Origin: Gnetum montanum
Taxonomy: Eukaryota > Streptophyta > Gnetopsida > Gnetales > Gnetaceae
Assembly (NCBI GenBank): GCA_015680685.1
Contig: MNCI01022534.1
Span: 418,282 to 482,281, forward strand
Direction of reading: 5' to 3'
DNA: 64,000 bases
The notes beneath the pieces were generated by a model. That model was not told the DNA's origin and ran no database searches. It saw only the letters and a program-made list of their open reading frames with translations. Position numbers and translations under genes: made by a program. Every line of letters starts with the position of its first letter. Within the stretch, counting starts at the first letter, position 1. Shown piece after piece: positions 33,957 through 45,969 of this stretch.

Positions 33957-34262
33957 GGCCCTTACTCTGCACATCAGCTCCGGGTTCCGCCGATCTCCGA
34001 CTCCTCCGTCGCCTCCCTCGATAGCAACAGCAGCGTCGGAGGATGAATCTACTGAGTCTGCTTCACCACAGTGCTTAGCAATGGCATCTCTCGGAGATCA
34101 TCCTCGCTTACCAGTCTCTCTCTATCCATGACTGTCGATCTCGGCCTTCACTCTGTGCATCAGCTCCGGGTTCCTCATCAGCTCTGCCATCATCCACTCC
34201 GTCGTACTCGCCGTCGTGTTCATGCCCGCCATGAACAGATCTTGCACCATGGAAAACACGAC
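33957..34262 (-). pseudogene. Cytochrome P450 fragment (I-helix to beyond K-helix)
   Basis: Minus strand, from 34262 downward: VQDLFMAGMNTTASTTEW is the I-helix oxygen-binding motif of plant A-type P450s (AGxDTTxxTxEW). AELMRNPELMHRVKAEIDS follows. After a stop come RERLVSEDDLREMPLLSTVV and the K-helix region, where the conserved ExxR is destroyed (KQTQ-stop) before IHPPTLLLLSREATEESEIGG. Substrate and subfamily cannot be told. The heme-binding Cys region is absent. A 30-bp piece (CATCAGCTCCGGGTTCC core) is repeated at the fragment's distal edge (33957-33990 versus 34143-34176). The N-terminal part may continue at 41019-41240 beyond the inserted retroelement. Confidence 0.82.
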
Positions 34263-34351
34263 ACGATTATACAGAGATGGACAGGAGGGGATGCATAATT
34301 GATTACAGAGTGATGTTTACGTACAGAGAGAAAAGCCTTTTTCTCGTTCAT

Positions 34352-34407
34352 GGAGAAAGAGAGCTATGTTGTGAGAGATGGAGAAAGAGAGCTATGTTGT
34401 GAGAGAT
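34352..34407. repeat. 28-bp tandem duplication at an LTR junction
   Basis: 34352-34379 and 34380-34407 are identical. The unit contains flanking DNA, the TATGT target site and the first ten bases of the LTR. The duplication therefore arose after insertion. Confidence 0.92.
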
Positions 34408-34981
34408 GTCCCAAGTGGTGGTTCTCTTGGGCTCTCCCCATGGTTCGGGGGCCATGGAACACTCTGAAGCGCCCTCAGGTGGCTCTCAAGTGTTACAAAC
34501 CCCACCCCAGCTTCGTGGTACCAAGCTAGCAATAGGACACTCTCCTATTGCACTCTCTTCTAAGTCCTCTTCATTCCTCTCTTCTCCGTAGAGAACTACA
34601 TGGCCCTGATTCTACGACGGTCGTAGATATGTAGGCAACCAAGACTGGATAGTTTTGGTGTGGTGCCAGGCCACACCTTGTACCAGATCGTGAGGGGTCT
34701 AGGGGTGAGGCACCTTCCCTTGTAGGTACATCGTCTTCCCTCTCACCGGTGTTGTCTACAAGGTTGTGTGTGTGTGCTTGTTTGTATGGTTCTCGTTTTG
34801 GAGTTGGTTTCCCTCCATGAGGTGCATGGTCGTGTACATTCAGAAGTTATGCTTCTGCTTGCACTCACTTGTGAGTTGCTTGCTTGCTTGGAGGCATATT
34901 CCCCAGGTCTTCCGCCCCAGATCCATTGGATCTTCGTGAATTCCTCGAGGTGCCGAGCAACGTCGGGGCAACGTTGTTACA
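34398..34981 (+). repeat. 5' LTR of copia-type element
   Basis: 584 bp, ending GGGGCAACGTTGTTACA. It contains a TG microsatellite (near 34763-34775) and a conserved TACGACGGTCGTA palindrome (34612-34624). Confidence 0.92.
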
Positions 34982-34983
34982 AT

Positions 34984-34995
34984 TGGTATCGGAGC
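34984..34995 (+). other. Primer-binding site, initiator Met tRNA type
   Basis: TGGTATCGGAGC lies two bases after the LTR. It matches the usual plant copia site TGGTATCAGAGC with one transition. Confidence 0.85.
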
Positions 34996-36890
34996 GTTTT
35001 CGAAATTGTGTTGTGATATGGTTGTGCTCTTTGGTTGTGTTACTCCATTGAGCTTGTTTGGTTAATGGTCCCTTCAAATTGATACCTAGGTGATCTAGGA
35101 TCAGATCCTTATGTATTTTGAAGAGTTTCCTGATGGTAATGTTCTCTACTCTTCTTGAGGGGATAGATGAGAAATTGTGAGCAACTGATGTGTTGCTCTC
35201 TGTAAGAATATAAACAATGGTGTTGTGGTGATGTCCTCCACTTGTTTACTTGTGGTTGGACTAGTTGTGATTGTATGCGATATGATTGAGAGGAGTTCTA
35301 TTGGCAACTCAAGAATTTTGTTGCTCAAGGAGCTCCCATCTCTGGTCTCCAGTGATTCATCTGGGATGAATTGGACCGAGTCTCCACTTCGGTTTCCACC
35401 TAGATGACATGTTTCAAGATGGCTTTTGTTGAAGCGTGCAGGATATGATATCCTTGGCACTCACACTCACCCTAGATATAGTGAGTATGGGAATATACAA
35501 ATGGGGACAAGATGGTTCCCAGGTACCTCAGGATGGAGGTATTTTGGACATGTGCTCTTGGTGAGTCTTGTTTTGGATGGACTAAGACCGTTGCTGGTAG
35601 ACTTTGTACGTTCGTGTTTGTGATTGTATGTTTGTCTATTTTTGTATGCGTGTCTTCTTAGTTGCGCTTTTAAATTTTGCATGCGTGTTATCATGGTTGC
35701 ATCTATCGTTCGTAATGCAAGGCTAAATGTTTTACGTGGTATGATGACTTATTGTTGGGAATGTTGAGGATGCAGTGGTTGTTTGTGTCTTCCCAAAGCC
35801 AAACGGTTGTTGTTTTTTTTCATAACTTCTTGTGCATGAGACATGATTACCCTTATTCCAGGTCCTTGCGAGTTGTGCTTCTTTGTTGAGCTGGTGTTGT
35901 TGCCCTTTGGGCTTGTGGTATCACCATTTTGATTGGTGACATTTCTTGATCACTTTGATTCGAGGACTATTGGTGTGGGTCATCCTATTGTTGGTTCTTG
36001 TTGAGACCTCACCTTGTTTTGATGAGAGTTTTTTTGTGAAAGCATCCTCGGTGATGTTGCTCATTGTTGCAATAATTGGTTTGATATAGACTTTTTGTTG
36101 GATAGACCTTGGACTCCCTCCTTATTTTTGGGTTGAGTTGACGATTTTCTATTGCCCATGACTCATACGAGTGTGTTGAAATTTTGGTCCTGGTTGAGGC
36201 CAGTGTTAGTTGTTGGGTATGATTGTTGAGTGTGAATCTTGAAATTCTAAGAGTGTGCTATCTCTCTCTTGGTGTGTCTCATGATGAAATCGTTTGTTTG
36301 AGTGGGGATTAGATTCCTCCATCAATGTTTTACATGATTGATCTGTATACATGTTGTTGAGGTCTTGAATTTTATAATGAGAAAGAGTGATATGACCTTG
36401 TTATATGATCATGCTTGATGATTGCATGAGGCTGTTGTGCTAATCATGATCCTGCTAACTTCTATGTTTCTGAGCTCATGTCTCAGTGTTTGCAAGTAGC
36501 ACAGGTACAAAGATGTAGCCAGTGGTGACCTCAGTTGATTCTGTGAGCACTATGTCTATGGGGAAGATATGTGCTCTTGAGACCTTCATGAATTGATTAA
36601 TTGGTCTCAGAATCCCAACATTGGGTTGTGGATTTATTAGTACCTTGGCTGTGATGGATCAGCAAGTACATTATGATTTGTTTCCCTCTCAATGCTAGGG
36701 AAGCACTAACAAAGGATGGTGATCTATGCTAGACCCTATAGATATTGGGCTAGCAAATGGCATGAAATGGTATCCTTGGCCATGCCAGATACTGATGGCC
36801 CAGGAGTGGCCAATGCAATGAGGTCCCACTATGGCAGGATGGTAGATACTCAGTTAGTATGTTTCGTTATTCGATCGTTGCGTTCGTGTC

Positions 36891-37074
36891 TTGAATCATT
36901 TTTGTTCAAGGTTACCCATGCAGTCGGTTCAGTGTGTCGAATCACTTTCGTTCAAGGTTACCCGTGCAGTCGGTTCAGTGTGTCGAATCACTTTTATTCA
37001 AGGTTACCTGCACAATCGGTTCAGTGTGTCGAATCGCTTTCGTTCAAGGTTACCTGTGCAGTTGGTTCAGTGTG
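36891..37074. repeat. Four tandem 46-bp repeats
   Basis: Units at 36891-36936, 36937-36982, 36983-37028 and 37029-37074, with core TTCAAGGTTACC and end GGTTCAGTGTG. 46 is not a multiple of three, so the frame rotates and this is not a protein repeat. Confidence 0.92.
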
Positions 37075-37366
37075 ATGGTAGATCATGAATCTTTTGAGAC
37101 AGTGTACAATGATAGATGATTATTTACACTTCATGACAGAGACAGGTTTTTCTTAGAACAGCATGGTTCTTCATGGTATGCTCTTGGTGGCCTAAATCCT
37201 TTAGCCTAGGATGGGCTTGGGTAGTTTATCCTATAGCCTTTTTAGGGCTGGGTAGTATTCCCAAATACCATGTATGTTCCCATATATGAATGTAATCCTA
37301 TCCTTGGGTGTGCAAAATGTATCCTTATGGTATTCTCAATTCGGTTGTATGCACTTAAAAGTGTTG

Positions 37367-37434
37367 GATGTATTGCCTATGTGACTCAGTTTGTCTCCTG
37401 GATGTATTGCCTATGTGACTCAGTTTGTCTCCTA
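37367..37434. repeat. Two identical-core 34-bp repeats
   Basis: GATGTATTGCCTATGTGACT and its continuation CAGTTTGTCTCCT occur at 37367-37400 and 37401-37434. Confidence 0.92.
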
Positions 37435-39991
37435 GTTGTAGGCCTATGCCACACATTGTGACAAGGCCAAGCTTGATGTATGGTGTTTTCCATGGTGCTT
37501 GTTTTGAATCACCCTTGCTATATGTTGTAAATGACCTTTGTGTCTTGATGTATAATTCTGCTGAAAACCTCATGAGAAATGCTTTAGTTGTGACACGGTG
37601 TTGTAATGAACGGACCAGGGCATGTTCTTGCCCATTATGCTCTTGAACTGGTGCCATGTGTTCTTGATGATGTTGGCATGCCTGGATGGTGTGTACTTGG
37701 TGAACATCCTTGAGACAAGACAAATCTTGGGAACACATTCTCTTGTGTTCTTGGACTGGCAAAGATCTTGTCCACAGATGATCGATGGTGGCTGAAATTC
37801 AAATCAATATGATGTCTAGCAGATGATTTGAGTCGAGTTCTAGGTATTTGTGCCTAGACTCGCTCTTCCATGTTGGTTGTGATCATGGAGCAGTTGTCAA
37901 AATGTTGGGATGATGGTCCATCCTTGCATAAATGACATTACAGATATAGAAAGTGTGATTCTCTTGGTGGCCTCACTTGGTGGGCTTGAATGTGCTCGAA
38001 ACACTTGAGCTGATGCTTTCATGATTGTGGGCTTCTAATGGTTTGTGCATGTTGGTGGGCTCTTGTGACTAATTGCCTTTGGTGCTTTGGAGAGCTATGA
38101 TGCACTCTCATAGACTGGGACTTATTGCTACGTTTGTTGTCTATGGTGTGATTCCGTGATTGGAGACTTGTTGTGCCTAATAGGCTATGGTGTCTTGCTG
38201 AATTTTCCTGTGTACCTTGTCCCTTATGTACACTGATGTATTACAGAGTCCCTCATTGATGTCCCTCGCTAATGTATTGTTCCATGTCTCTGGTGTGATG
38301 TTAATTCATGTTGGTGATCTCACCTCCCTAGTGGGATAGCAGAGTTGATCATGAGGGATCATTCTTCATTTCAATGGATGCCCTCTTTAGTTCCTGAAAT
38401 AATAAGGCAGGTGGTATTGAGATGGTTGTCTCCTATAAGCAGTTGATGTTTGGGACATGTTCCTAGCTGTGGTCCTATGTTCATGAACTCATGGGGCTTG
38501 TTCTCAGAGACAGAATGTTGTTACCCTGGTGAAATTCATGAAACCTCCTCTGTGAGGTCATGTAGTTGATGTAAATTAAAGATACGTATTGCTCTTCTTA
38601 TAGGTAAGGCATGATCTTGTGTACTCTCATAGTTTTGGGATCTTCAGAGGAACTTCCTTGTTGGGGTTCTCTGGTAGACCATCCTTTTTGTAAACCCTTC
38701 AGGGATGAATCGTGTTGTGTTTGAGTTGTAAATGATGTTGATGAAAGCCCATTCCATGAAAAAACTATCCTGAGGACCTGGTCCTCCTATGGGCAAGATG
38801 TTGTTGTTGACTTGTGTCTGTTGTTTGGGTTGAATGATAATAGGTAGTGGTGTGGCCTTGTCCACCACAAATTGATGTAAACGAGCTTGATTGGGATGTA
38901 TGAAACAAAAACCCAGATCTCCCATGATGAAACAGAAATCCCTCTTGATCAAAGGGATGAATTGCTTGATGTCTCGAATTGTTCTCAAGGTGAAATTTGA
39001 TTTTGGGTAAGACTTGTAAACCCATGTCTTCCCTCAGCTGGTGACAGTTCCACAATATGGTTCTATTGGCTATATTGACTACTTGGGCGTGTATGATGGG
39101 TAAGGTGTAGCTGGGTTGCTATACTTACCTATGGAACAAACCTCTCAAAGACGATCCTCCCTACAAGTGCAAAACCTACTGAAAGACGTTGATCGTGAGA
39201 CTGGAAGTCGTTCTTGATATAGTGGGGAAATGCAAATTCTAAAAATGTTGATGTTCCTTGGAGAATTCATGATTTGGTTACTCTCTCAGGTGACTCTATA
39301 TTTGTTCCTAGACCTTGTGTTCAGGAAATGGTGCTTGTCCCATAACTTGGAGTTGATGGATAGCTTGCATGTGGCAAATGTGGGTGATCCTTCTCCATGA
39401 ACGGGATATTATGGTTGCATTCAAAGATGTGCTTATGGCTGATATGAGACAAGTGATGGAGGATTGTCATGGGGTTGGCTGCCCAATTGACCCTCCCTTG
39501 TTCTATCATTCGAGCACGAATTCTCGATGTTGGACAATCACAGGAGGTGTTGCTGATAGTTGGGGCTTGTTGTATGTAGCCTCTTGAAGAAGTTTTCCAA
39601 ATAGATTTTTGGATCTTCTCTCTCGTTGGAATACTATGGAATGATGAATGATGGATTGAGGCATACGATGCTGGTGTCTGTAGATGGCAGGGTCAAGCTC
39701 AAAGATCTGTTCTTGTGCCTTGTTTGTAAGGGTGAACATGCTTGACGCCCTACATACCAGCTTGAACAAACATGATAAAAAAAAAAGAATGTGCATGGTA
39801 CCGATACACGTGGAATCAGTGCTTAGATGGTTGCACTGGTGAGACCCCATGGGTCTCGATGTGAGTAGCAGAACATGGAGTTCTGGCAAACATGAGTTTC
39901 TTGCAGAGACATGGCTCTTCGTAGCATGCCCTCCCTCTCAGTGTGATGTTCCCAAGTCCCTCACTATGGGTAGTGGCCCTAGTGAGCCCTT

Positions 39992-40032
39992 AAAAATAAT
40001 AAATAAATAAATAAATAAATAAAAATAAAAAT
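39992..40032. repeat. (AAAT)n microsatellite
   Basis: AAATAAATAAAT run with minor interruptions. Confidence 0.9.
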
Positions 40033-40420
40033 CAATGGGTGCTGAGATGCCATTCACAGAGGAACTCGGCGGGACTTGTGGAAGAGGAGCTATCTTCTTT
40101 CATAAGTATGGATTTATGCAAGAAGATATCTCTAGACCCTCATAAGGGATGGATCTATGGGACGCCTTAGAGACGTTGGGCCTTTGGGTTGGACTCTCCC
40201 GCTCATATAGAGAAGGGATGTCTTTGGGCTTCCTCCAATTTCCCTTGCGTTTCATGCAAGATGTTGGATGGAAAGACGTATCAGGTGTTGGGGTTGGTAC
40301 CTTCCTTCAAGCCTGGCGTCTAAGGAGTTGACGGACCCCAGAATTGACAGAGTTCCAAACCCATGTAGAAGTGTACACTCAAAGATATCCTAGGCTCCGC
40401 TCCGAGGACGTCGCTTCTTT

Positions 40421-40434
40421 ATGTGGGGAAGGAT
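40421..40434 (+). other. Polypurine tract of copia-type element
   Basis: ATGTGGGGAAGGAT directly before the 3' LTR start TGTGAGAG. Confidence 0.8.
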
Positions 40435-41018
40435 TGTGAGAGATGCCCCAAGTGGTGGTTCTCTTGGGCTCTCCCCATGGTTCGGGGGCCATGGAACACT
40501 CTGAAGCACCCTCGGGTGGCTCTCAAGTGTTACAAAACCCACCCCGGCTTCGTGGTACCAAGCTAGCAATAGAACACTCTCCTATTGCACTCTCTTCTAA
40601 GTCCTCTTCATTCCTCTCTTCTCCGTAGAGAACTACATGGCCCTGATTCTACGACGGTCGTAGATATGTAGGCAACCAAGACTGGATAGTTTTGGTGCGG
40701 TGCCAAGCCACACCTTGTACCAAATCATGAGGGGTCTAGGGGTGAGGCACCTTCCCTTGTAGGTGCATCGTCTTCCCTCTCACCGGTGTTGTCTACAAGG
40801 TTGTGTGTGTGTGCTTGTTTGTATGGTTCTCATTTTGGAGTTGGTTTCCCTCCATGAGGTGCATGGTCGTGTATGTTCAAAAGCTATGCTTCTGCTTGCA
40901 CTCACTTGTGAGTTGCTTGCTTGCTTGGAGGCGTATTCCCCAGGTCTTCCGCCCCAGATCCATTGGATCTTCGTGAATTCCTTGGGGTGCCGAGCAACGT
41001 CGGGGCAACGTTGTTACA
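40435..41018 (+). repeat. 3' LTR of copia-type element
   Basis: 584 bp, the same length as the 5' LTR, followed at once by the TATGT duplication. Confidence 0.92.
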
Positions 41019-41240
41019 TATGTTGTCTCATCATCGTCTCGGAGACCATATCGGCCACCCCAAGTAGCCCAGTACTGGCCACCCAGTCAGCTCTGGCGGC
41101 AACGACAATGGCATTGATATGGCCATTGACTGCATCTTCTGATCCATCCATGCTGCTTTGCCCTGACTCACCCCGTGTGTATTTGATCCGTGCTTATGGT
41201 GCTTTCTCAATGGGGATTGTTTTCTTCTATGCATCAAAAG
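41019..41240 (-). pseudogene. Possible P450 N-terminal remnant
   Basis: Minus strand from 41237 contains SLPPELTGWPVLGYLG, which resembles the proline-rich hinge of plant P450s (LPPGPxGWPxxGNL). The next minus-strand gene sequence, once the copia-type element is removed, is the I-helix fragment at 34262. The two pieces may therefore come from one P450 gene. About 250 residues between hinge and I-helix would be missing. Two of the hinge residues are not simple transitions from the consensus, so the call is tentative. The opposite-strand hydrophobic reading is taken as a shadow. Confidence 0.45.
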
Positions 41241-41507
41241 AATCCGATTCGTGGAAGGGAGGAATCAAGGATTCACGATTCTGAACGTGTTTGGATACAT
41301 GTGCCTCGAGAAAAAGTGGGGACGGGTTCGTAGCCAGGGACGTGATAGAGAAAATTTAAATATATTAGTTTTTTAAAAAAAATAAAATCTCTATCATAAA
41401 TATACATTGTAAAATATAGAACAAGTACAATGTAAATCCAAAATATTGTTAATGCTTAAAAATTGCATAGTATGGAGAACATTGAATCCATTTCCTTACT
41501 CATGAGC

Positions 41508-41531
41508 NNNNNNNNNNNNNNNNNNNNNNNN
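41508..41531. other. Assembly gap, 24 N
   Basis: Run of N between unrelated-looking flanks. Unlike the single-N joints, the flanks are not duplicated. Confidence 0.95.
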
Positions 41532-42659
41532 GTAACTCACCTCACCTACAATGATCCAAAACCTTTCTGGAAAATCAGCACTAGTCATGATGAAGGGGAA
41601 AGTAAAAACAGCGCCATGAACTTGCATATGGCCATTGGCCATGTGCTGGTGGGATTGGTTGCTTTATAAGCAAACAGATTTTAAAAAATGTTGAACCAGC
41701 ATCCATCTGTCGTGATGTTCATGACTCATGACCCATGACGATCACCCTGTTTTGTTTTTTCTTTTTGCAGCCGAGATAGGAGAAAAAGAGCAAAAACCAG
41801 CAATGAATAGTAAACACGCGTGAATGTGAGTCATGGCGGAACCTTTGACGCTCCCAAAGGCAGGCGAATCCATGCAAATGCAAATTTTTCCTCGCACGCC
41901 CCGTCCAAAACTTGATTTCCATATGACCCATACTTGCCCCTTCGGCCTTCGGTTACCATAGTAGCCCTTTCGTGATTTCCGTGTGTTTGTTTATTCATTC
42001 GTACTCCCTTGTTTTCTGCGGTCCGTCTCATGCCGATGCCATGAATCTTGATTGCTTGGTTACCATTTAACAATGAAATGAAATTTTTGGTATGATTCAG
42101 AACAGGAGAAGATACTTAAGATTTTAATGTAAAATGCAGACATTCCCAGAACTAAAAAGGCAAGAACAAGGCAAGGCAAGGCGACCATTTTAATGTATAT
42201 GTACAAATCCAGACAAAGTTTAGTTGGAAATTATGAAATACTTACCCATTGCGAACTTAATGCGCTTCTTTACACGCTCTCAAATCCAAGGCGAACAGTT
42301 CGTCAAAATTTATCCGAATCCGAATCTCTGGGGCATAGGTTTTCTTTCCTTTTCCATGGATCAGTGGACAAAGCAATGGTACATACGCACGTATAATATC
42401 ATATCATGTTGCCTTTTTATTTCTCATTCCCAAAGCAAGCATCTTTTCCAGCTTACGGGCACATAAGGTTACTGGCTAACAAGGTTACCATTGTTTCCAT
42501 TAGGCAACTACAAAGGCTATCATGCGGTAGGTGGGGGCATGGGTGTGCATGATGTGATTTTTTTTATTAATATACATGGATAATGTGTCATCATGCTCAT
42601 GGATGTGTTTCATGTTGACATGTATGTATATTTATGTTGCCATTGTTGGACTTCAACTC
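41532..42659. other. Low-copy-looking DNA, nothing recognised
   Basis: Less AT-biased than the retroelement spacers and with no LTR ends or known domains. A short plus-strand ORF from the gap to 41669 has no recognisable family. It may be true host intergenic DNA. Confidence 0.45.
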
Positions 42660-43378
42660 ACATATCTCTTGAAAATTGTGAGGGGGTGTGATTACTAGAA
42701 AGGAACAATTATTTGTAATTTGATTCTACTAGAAGGAAAATGGTCATCTAGAATACTCAAGATCAACTAAAAGGCATAAAAACCTTCCGGTTGCGAATAA
42801 TTGCTTGGAGATCATGGCTTCCAAAAGGTAGAAAATCATCTAGTTGCATATTCTAGCTAAACTACGAAACAATGTGCCTAGTATCCTCTTGCAGTCCCTA
42901 TCAGAAGGCACTCAGACCTTCCAAAAGAATTCAATTGCTACATAATCTTGGTTTTCAGAATGCAAGTCACCAAGTGGATGTAATTTCTAGTAGAAATGTA
43001 AGGGGATGTGACTAGCACCCTCTTGCAATCCCTATCAGAAGGCAACCAAACCTTTTGGTAGAAAATAATTACTCATAATTTGATTCTATTGGAAGGAAGA
43101 TGGTCATCCAAAAGGCTCAAGATCAACCAGAAGGCATTAAGACCTTTTGGTTGCCAATAATTGCTTGGAGATTGTGGCTTTGGAAGGCAAAGGGTCATTA
43201 GGTTGCAAATTCTTGTTGAACTATGAGGGAGTGTAATTAGCATCCTCTGGCAATTCTCACTAGAAGGCACTCAAACCTTCTAGAAGGTTGTAACTGCTCC
43301 ATGATCCTCACTTCTGGAAGGCTTATTACCATTAATTTGTAATTTCTAGTGGAACTACAAGTTATGTGACTAGCACCC
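42660..43378. repeat. Two degenerate repeats of about 360 bp
   Basis: TTTGATTCTAYTRGAAGGAA plus GATGGTCATC recurs 360 bp apart (about 42719 and 43079). The CTCTTGCARTCCCTATCAGA block and a RTAATTTCTAGT block recur as well, the latter shifted. The repeat ends exactly where an LTR starts at 43379. Confidence 0.8.
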
Positions 43379-44254
43379 TGATGAATGGCAAGGTATCCCT
43401 ATGCCCAACCATACAAATCACAAAGTGCTCACACGTGATTTGGTCAAATTTCATAGACTCCCTAACTTTTGGTGCACTAGTCTTTCAGGAAGTGAATCTT
43501 GCCCTAAGGTCATTTGTTGTCTTCCCAATTACACTTGTGAAGTACAAAGGTATGGTTAAGTGTAATTGAGGCATATGATTTTTATCATTTTATATTTTAA
43601 GTTCTTTGGTGCTTTGAAGAGAGAGATAAAGTAATTTAATGACTAATCTATATTAACTAACTAATTTATCTCTAATTAATCCTATTATAAGCATCTAGTC
43701 CCTCTTTCCATACACGTCCTGAACCTGCGTATCCACTGCTGGGTTACCAAGTGCTATGACAATAGGTACACTAAGCAATAATGTTGTTGAGATTACCAAG
43801 TGGATGTGTGTTACACTCGAAGCAATCGTACTTATGTAATTAATCTATCTAGCTTATCTTACTTAATTACCTAATTAGCTTAATTACTAGGAAACATTGA
43901 ATAAATAAATGAGAATATTAAATCCATAAATGAAATATTTAAACTATCCAGAATGTTGCAAGGTTTATCAACAAGTTCATCTTTATTGCTGCACACACTA
44001 TTGTGCTCAAGTATAGCAGTGCTCAAATAAAGATCCGTACACTCAATGACTCCTGCTATAGGCACTTAGGAGAAATATTCTAACTTTCAAATGAACAAAT
44101 TGCAAGAGTTTGGCTACTACTATGAATCTAATGCTATAAATGTGGCTAATGAGTGCATATTTATAAGAAAAAAAATGGACCTTACGTCGACGGGGCTATG
44201 TTGATGGGGCCTAGTTGACAAAGCCTTGTCAACACAGCCATCTGTAACTCATCA
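43379..44254 (-). repeat. 3' LTR of minus-strand Athila-like element
   Basis: 876 bp, plus-strand ends TGATGAATGGC and TAACTCATCA. TATA-like TTATAAATATGC on the minus strand near 44152-44166. Upstream of it lies a GTTGAC/GTCAAC-rich U3. Confidence 0.82.
44150..44250 (-). promoter_or_regulatory. LTR promoter with GTTGAC/GTCAAC words
   Basis: The minus strand reads TGTTGACAAGGCTTTGTCAA, then CATCAACATAGCC and GTCGACGTAAGG before the TATA box. TTGAC is the W-box core bound by WRKY factors; that link is inference. Confidence 0.55.
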
Positions 44255-44285
44255 TATCCCCATGACTAAATGAAAACTTATCCTT
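44255..44285 (-). other. Polypurine-like tract of minus-strand Athila-like element
   Basis: Minus strand AAGGATAAGTTTTCATTTAG then TCATGGGGATA abuts the LTR start. Same layout as 11190-11219 and 31140-31186. Confidence 0.7.
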
Positions 44286-44479
44286 AAGTTTCTTTACAAA
44301 ATTGTGAAGGAATGGGATTATTGACTGACTCTTAACAAAATTAAATAGATTGACTTGACAAAACTAAGTTTCAAAGTGTACAAATCAACACATTACAAAA
44401 ATTATGATGTCCATGATACAAAATTGAGCACCATGACATGACTCTTCAAAATTGGACAGCATGTCCTCTGATAGCATAA

Positions 44480-45545
44480 AGTTGGTGGAGAAGGTTAGAT
44501 AGTCTTAGGCAGTGGTGGCTCTCAAGGTTCTGAGGGATCTTCATCAACTTTAGACATGTGCGATAGCTGTGGCTATCTTGCTGCTACTAGAACTTCTAAT
44601 GGGAGGTGAAAGGCATCCAAGAAAGCTTTCATTTTCTCCTCCTTACTCCTAGGATCATGCACTGTCCAAGCAACTTCACCAATGTGGGTTAGAGTGGGTA
44701 CCTTCCAAGGACAAGGAATAACTAGAAATAGCTCTTTGGCATTGATGAACTAGGTACCAAAATTTTTTATGATTTATATCAAATTCTCTTACTACATCTT
44801 TTAGCTCCTAGTAATCATTCATTCTCTTGGCCAAGTTCTTGGCAATTCATCATTGATCTACAAATCATGCCCTAAGAACTTCAAGTTTAGCATTTGCAAT
44901 CTCAAGATTTTGCTTGGTGTCTTTATGGTGCTTGAACTCGACCTCATACAGTAAGTACAAGCTAGCCACTTGCTTCTCAAGTTCTGACCATGGTCATCTA
45001 GTAGTCAACATCACCAGGTTTGCATAGCGGAGATTAGTGAATTTCATGTATCATTGATTTTCACTGTGGAGCTTGGCCTTCTATTGTTCTAGAAGAGATA
45101 CATCTCTTCCATGTACCACTTCCCACTAGAAGTGATGATTGGACATATAGGAGAGATTTGCAATTGTGTTTTTACCTCTACTGAAGCATGCTCTAAAAAT
45201 ATGTTGATGTTTAGTTCTTGGAAAACTGAACATTGGATCTCATGAGGCTTGATGGTGTCAAGGAAGGCTTGTGTTAGAGTGACTTCAAGTCTTGGTATAG
45301 GTCCTCATGCTTTCCCTTATGGGAATTATTATATTGGCACTACTTCTTTAGGAATTTGTCAAATAGATTGTACTTTGGGCTCCTCTTGAAGAGGTTCCAT
45401 TGCATGGATTACCTCTAGTGGCTCCTAGGCTTACTCTTGTTGGCCTTTTCTAGTTCTGGGCTATTTTTCCCTTGCTTGAGAGGGTTCTTCTTCCTACAAT
45501 CATTTTAGTCTAGGCACCATCTATAATCGCAACATGACCATGAGT
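44480..45545 (-). pseudogene. Env-position ORF remnant of minus-strand Athila-like element
   Basis: On the minus strand a start ATGGTGCCTAGACTAAAA follows GCGATTATAG near 45530, closely matching the start of the equivalent ORF in element B (GTGATTATAG, ATGGCCCCTAAA). Downstream pieces are rich in Lys, Glu and Gln and low in hydrophobic clusters, like the coiled-coil part of element B. I could not follow a continuous frame. Function unknown. Confidence 0.4.
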
Positions 45546-45969
45546 TAGTAATTATTGTGTAACATGAAACAATTGGGATACCTTATCTCCTTATGATAGT
45601 TACACCTCGCTAATTTATGAATATGGCTAATTTAATCAATTTTAATCATTATTTTATTTATGTTTTAATGATAACAAGTCATTCTAGAGGGTTTTGGAAT
45701 GGTTAACTCTCAAAATTTGATGATTTTGTATCATTATATTTATTAACCCTTTGGGGGAGTTAGAAAAATTTTCAAAAAAAAATTCATCGAAAACCTTAAG
45801 GTTTGTGGTCCCCACGATGAAGAGCTTACCACCAATAGCTATAGGATCAAAGAGCGGAGTGATTTGGACAAATGATTGCAAATTTATGGGCTCTGGAATG
45901 TTTTGAGCTCTAAAAAATGACAAAAACTCCCCTCTTGTTATGAAGCAAATGTCAAAAAATTGCAAAGTA

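Larger units (their letters stand above)
34996..40420 (+). other. Non-coding interior of copia-type element
   Basis: The longest open frames are about 110-135 codons, mostly minus strand (37355-37762, 38644-39055, 39321-39889). They show no capsid, protease, RT or integrase motif, so I do not call them genes. GC content is higher than in the neighbouring elements. Contains three small repeat tracts. Confidence 0.6.
34398..41018 (+). mobile_element. Non-coding copia-type LTR element (LARD-like)
   Basis: Two 584-bp LTRs, TGTGAGAGATG to ACGTTGTTACA, enclose 5.45 kb. The exact 5-bp target duplication TATGT is at 34393-34397 and 41019-41023. An initiator-Met-type primer-binding site follows the 5' LTR and a purine tract precedes the 3' LTR. 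No gag or pol motif was recognised on either strand, so it matches a large retrotransposon derivative mobilised in trans. By eye the LTRs differ at about 19 positions, nearly all transitions, making it the youngest element here. It lies inside the P450 pseudogene. Confidence 0.9.

Noticed and set aside
37355-37762. 135-codon minus-strand ORF in the copia-type element
   Set aside because: It spans a 34-bp tandem repeat and low-complexity text and contains no domain motif.
40763-41284. 173-codon plus-strand ORF crossing the 3' LTR end
   Set aside because: It reads from LTR into flank across a documented insertion junction, so it cannot be an evolved gene.
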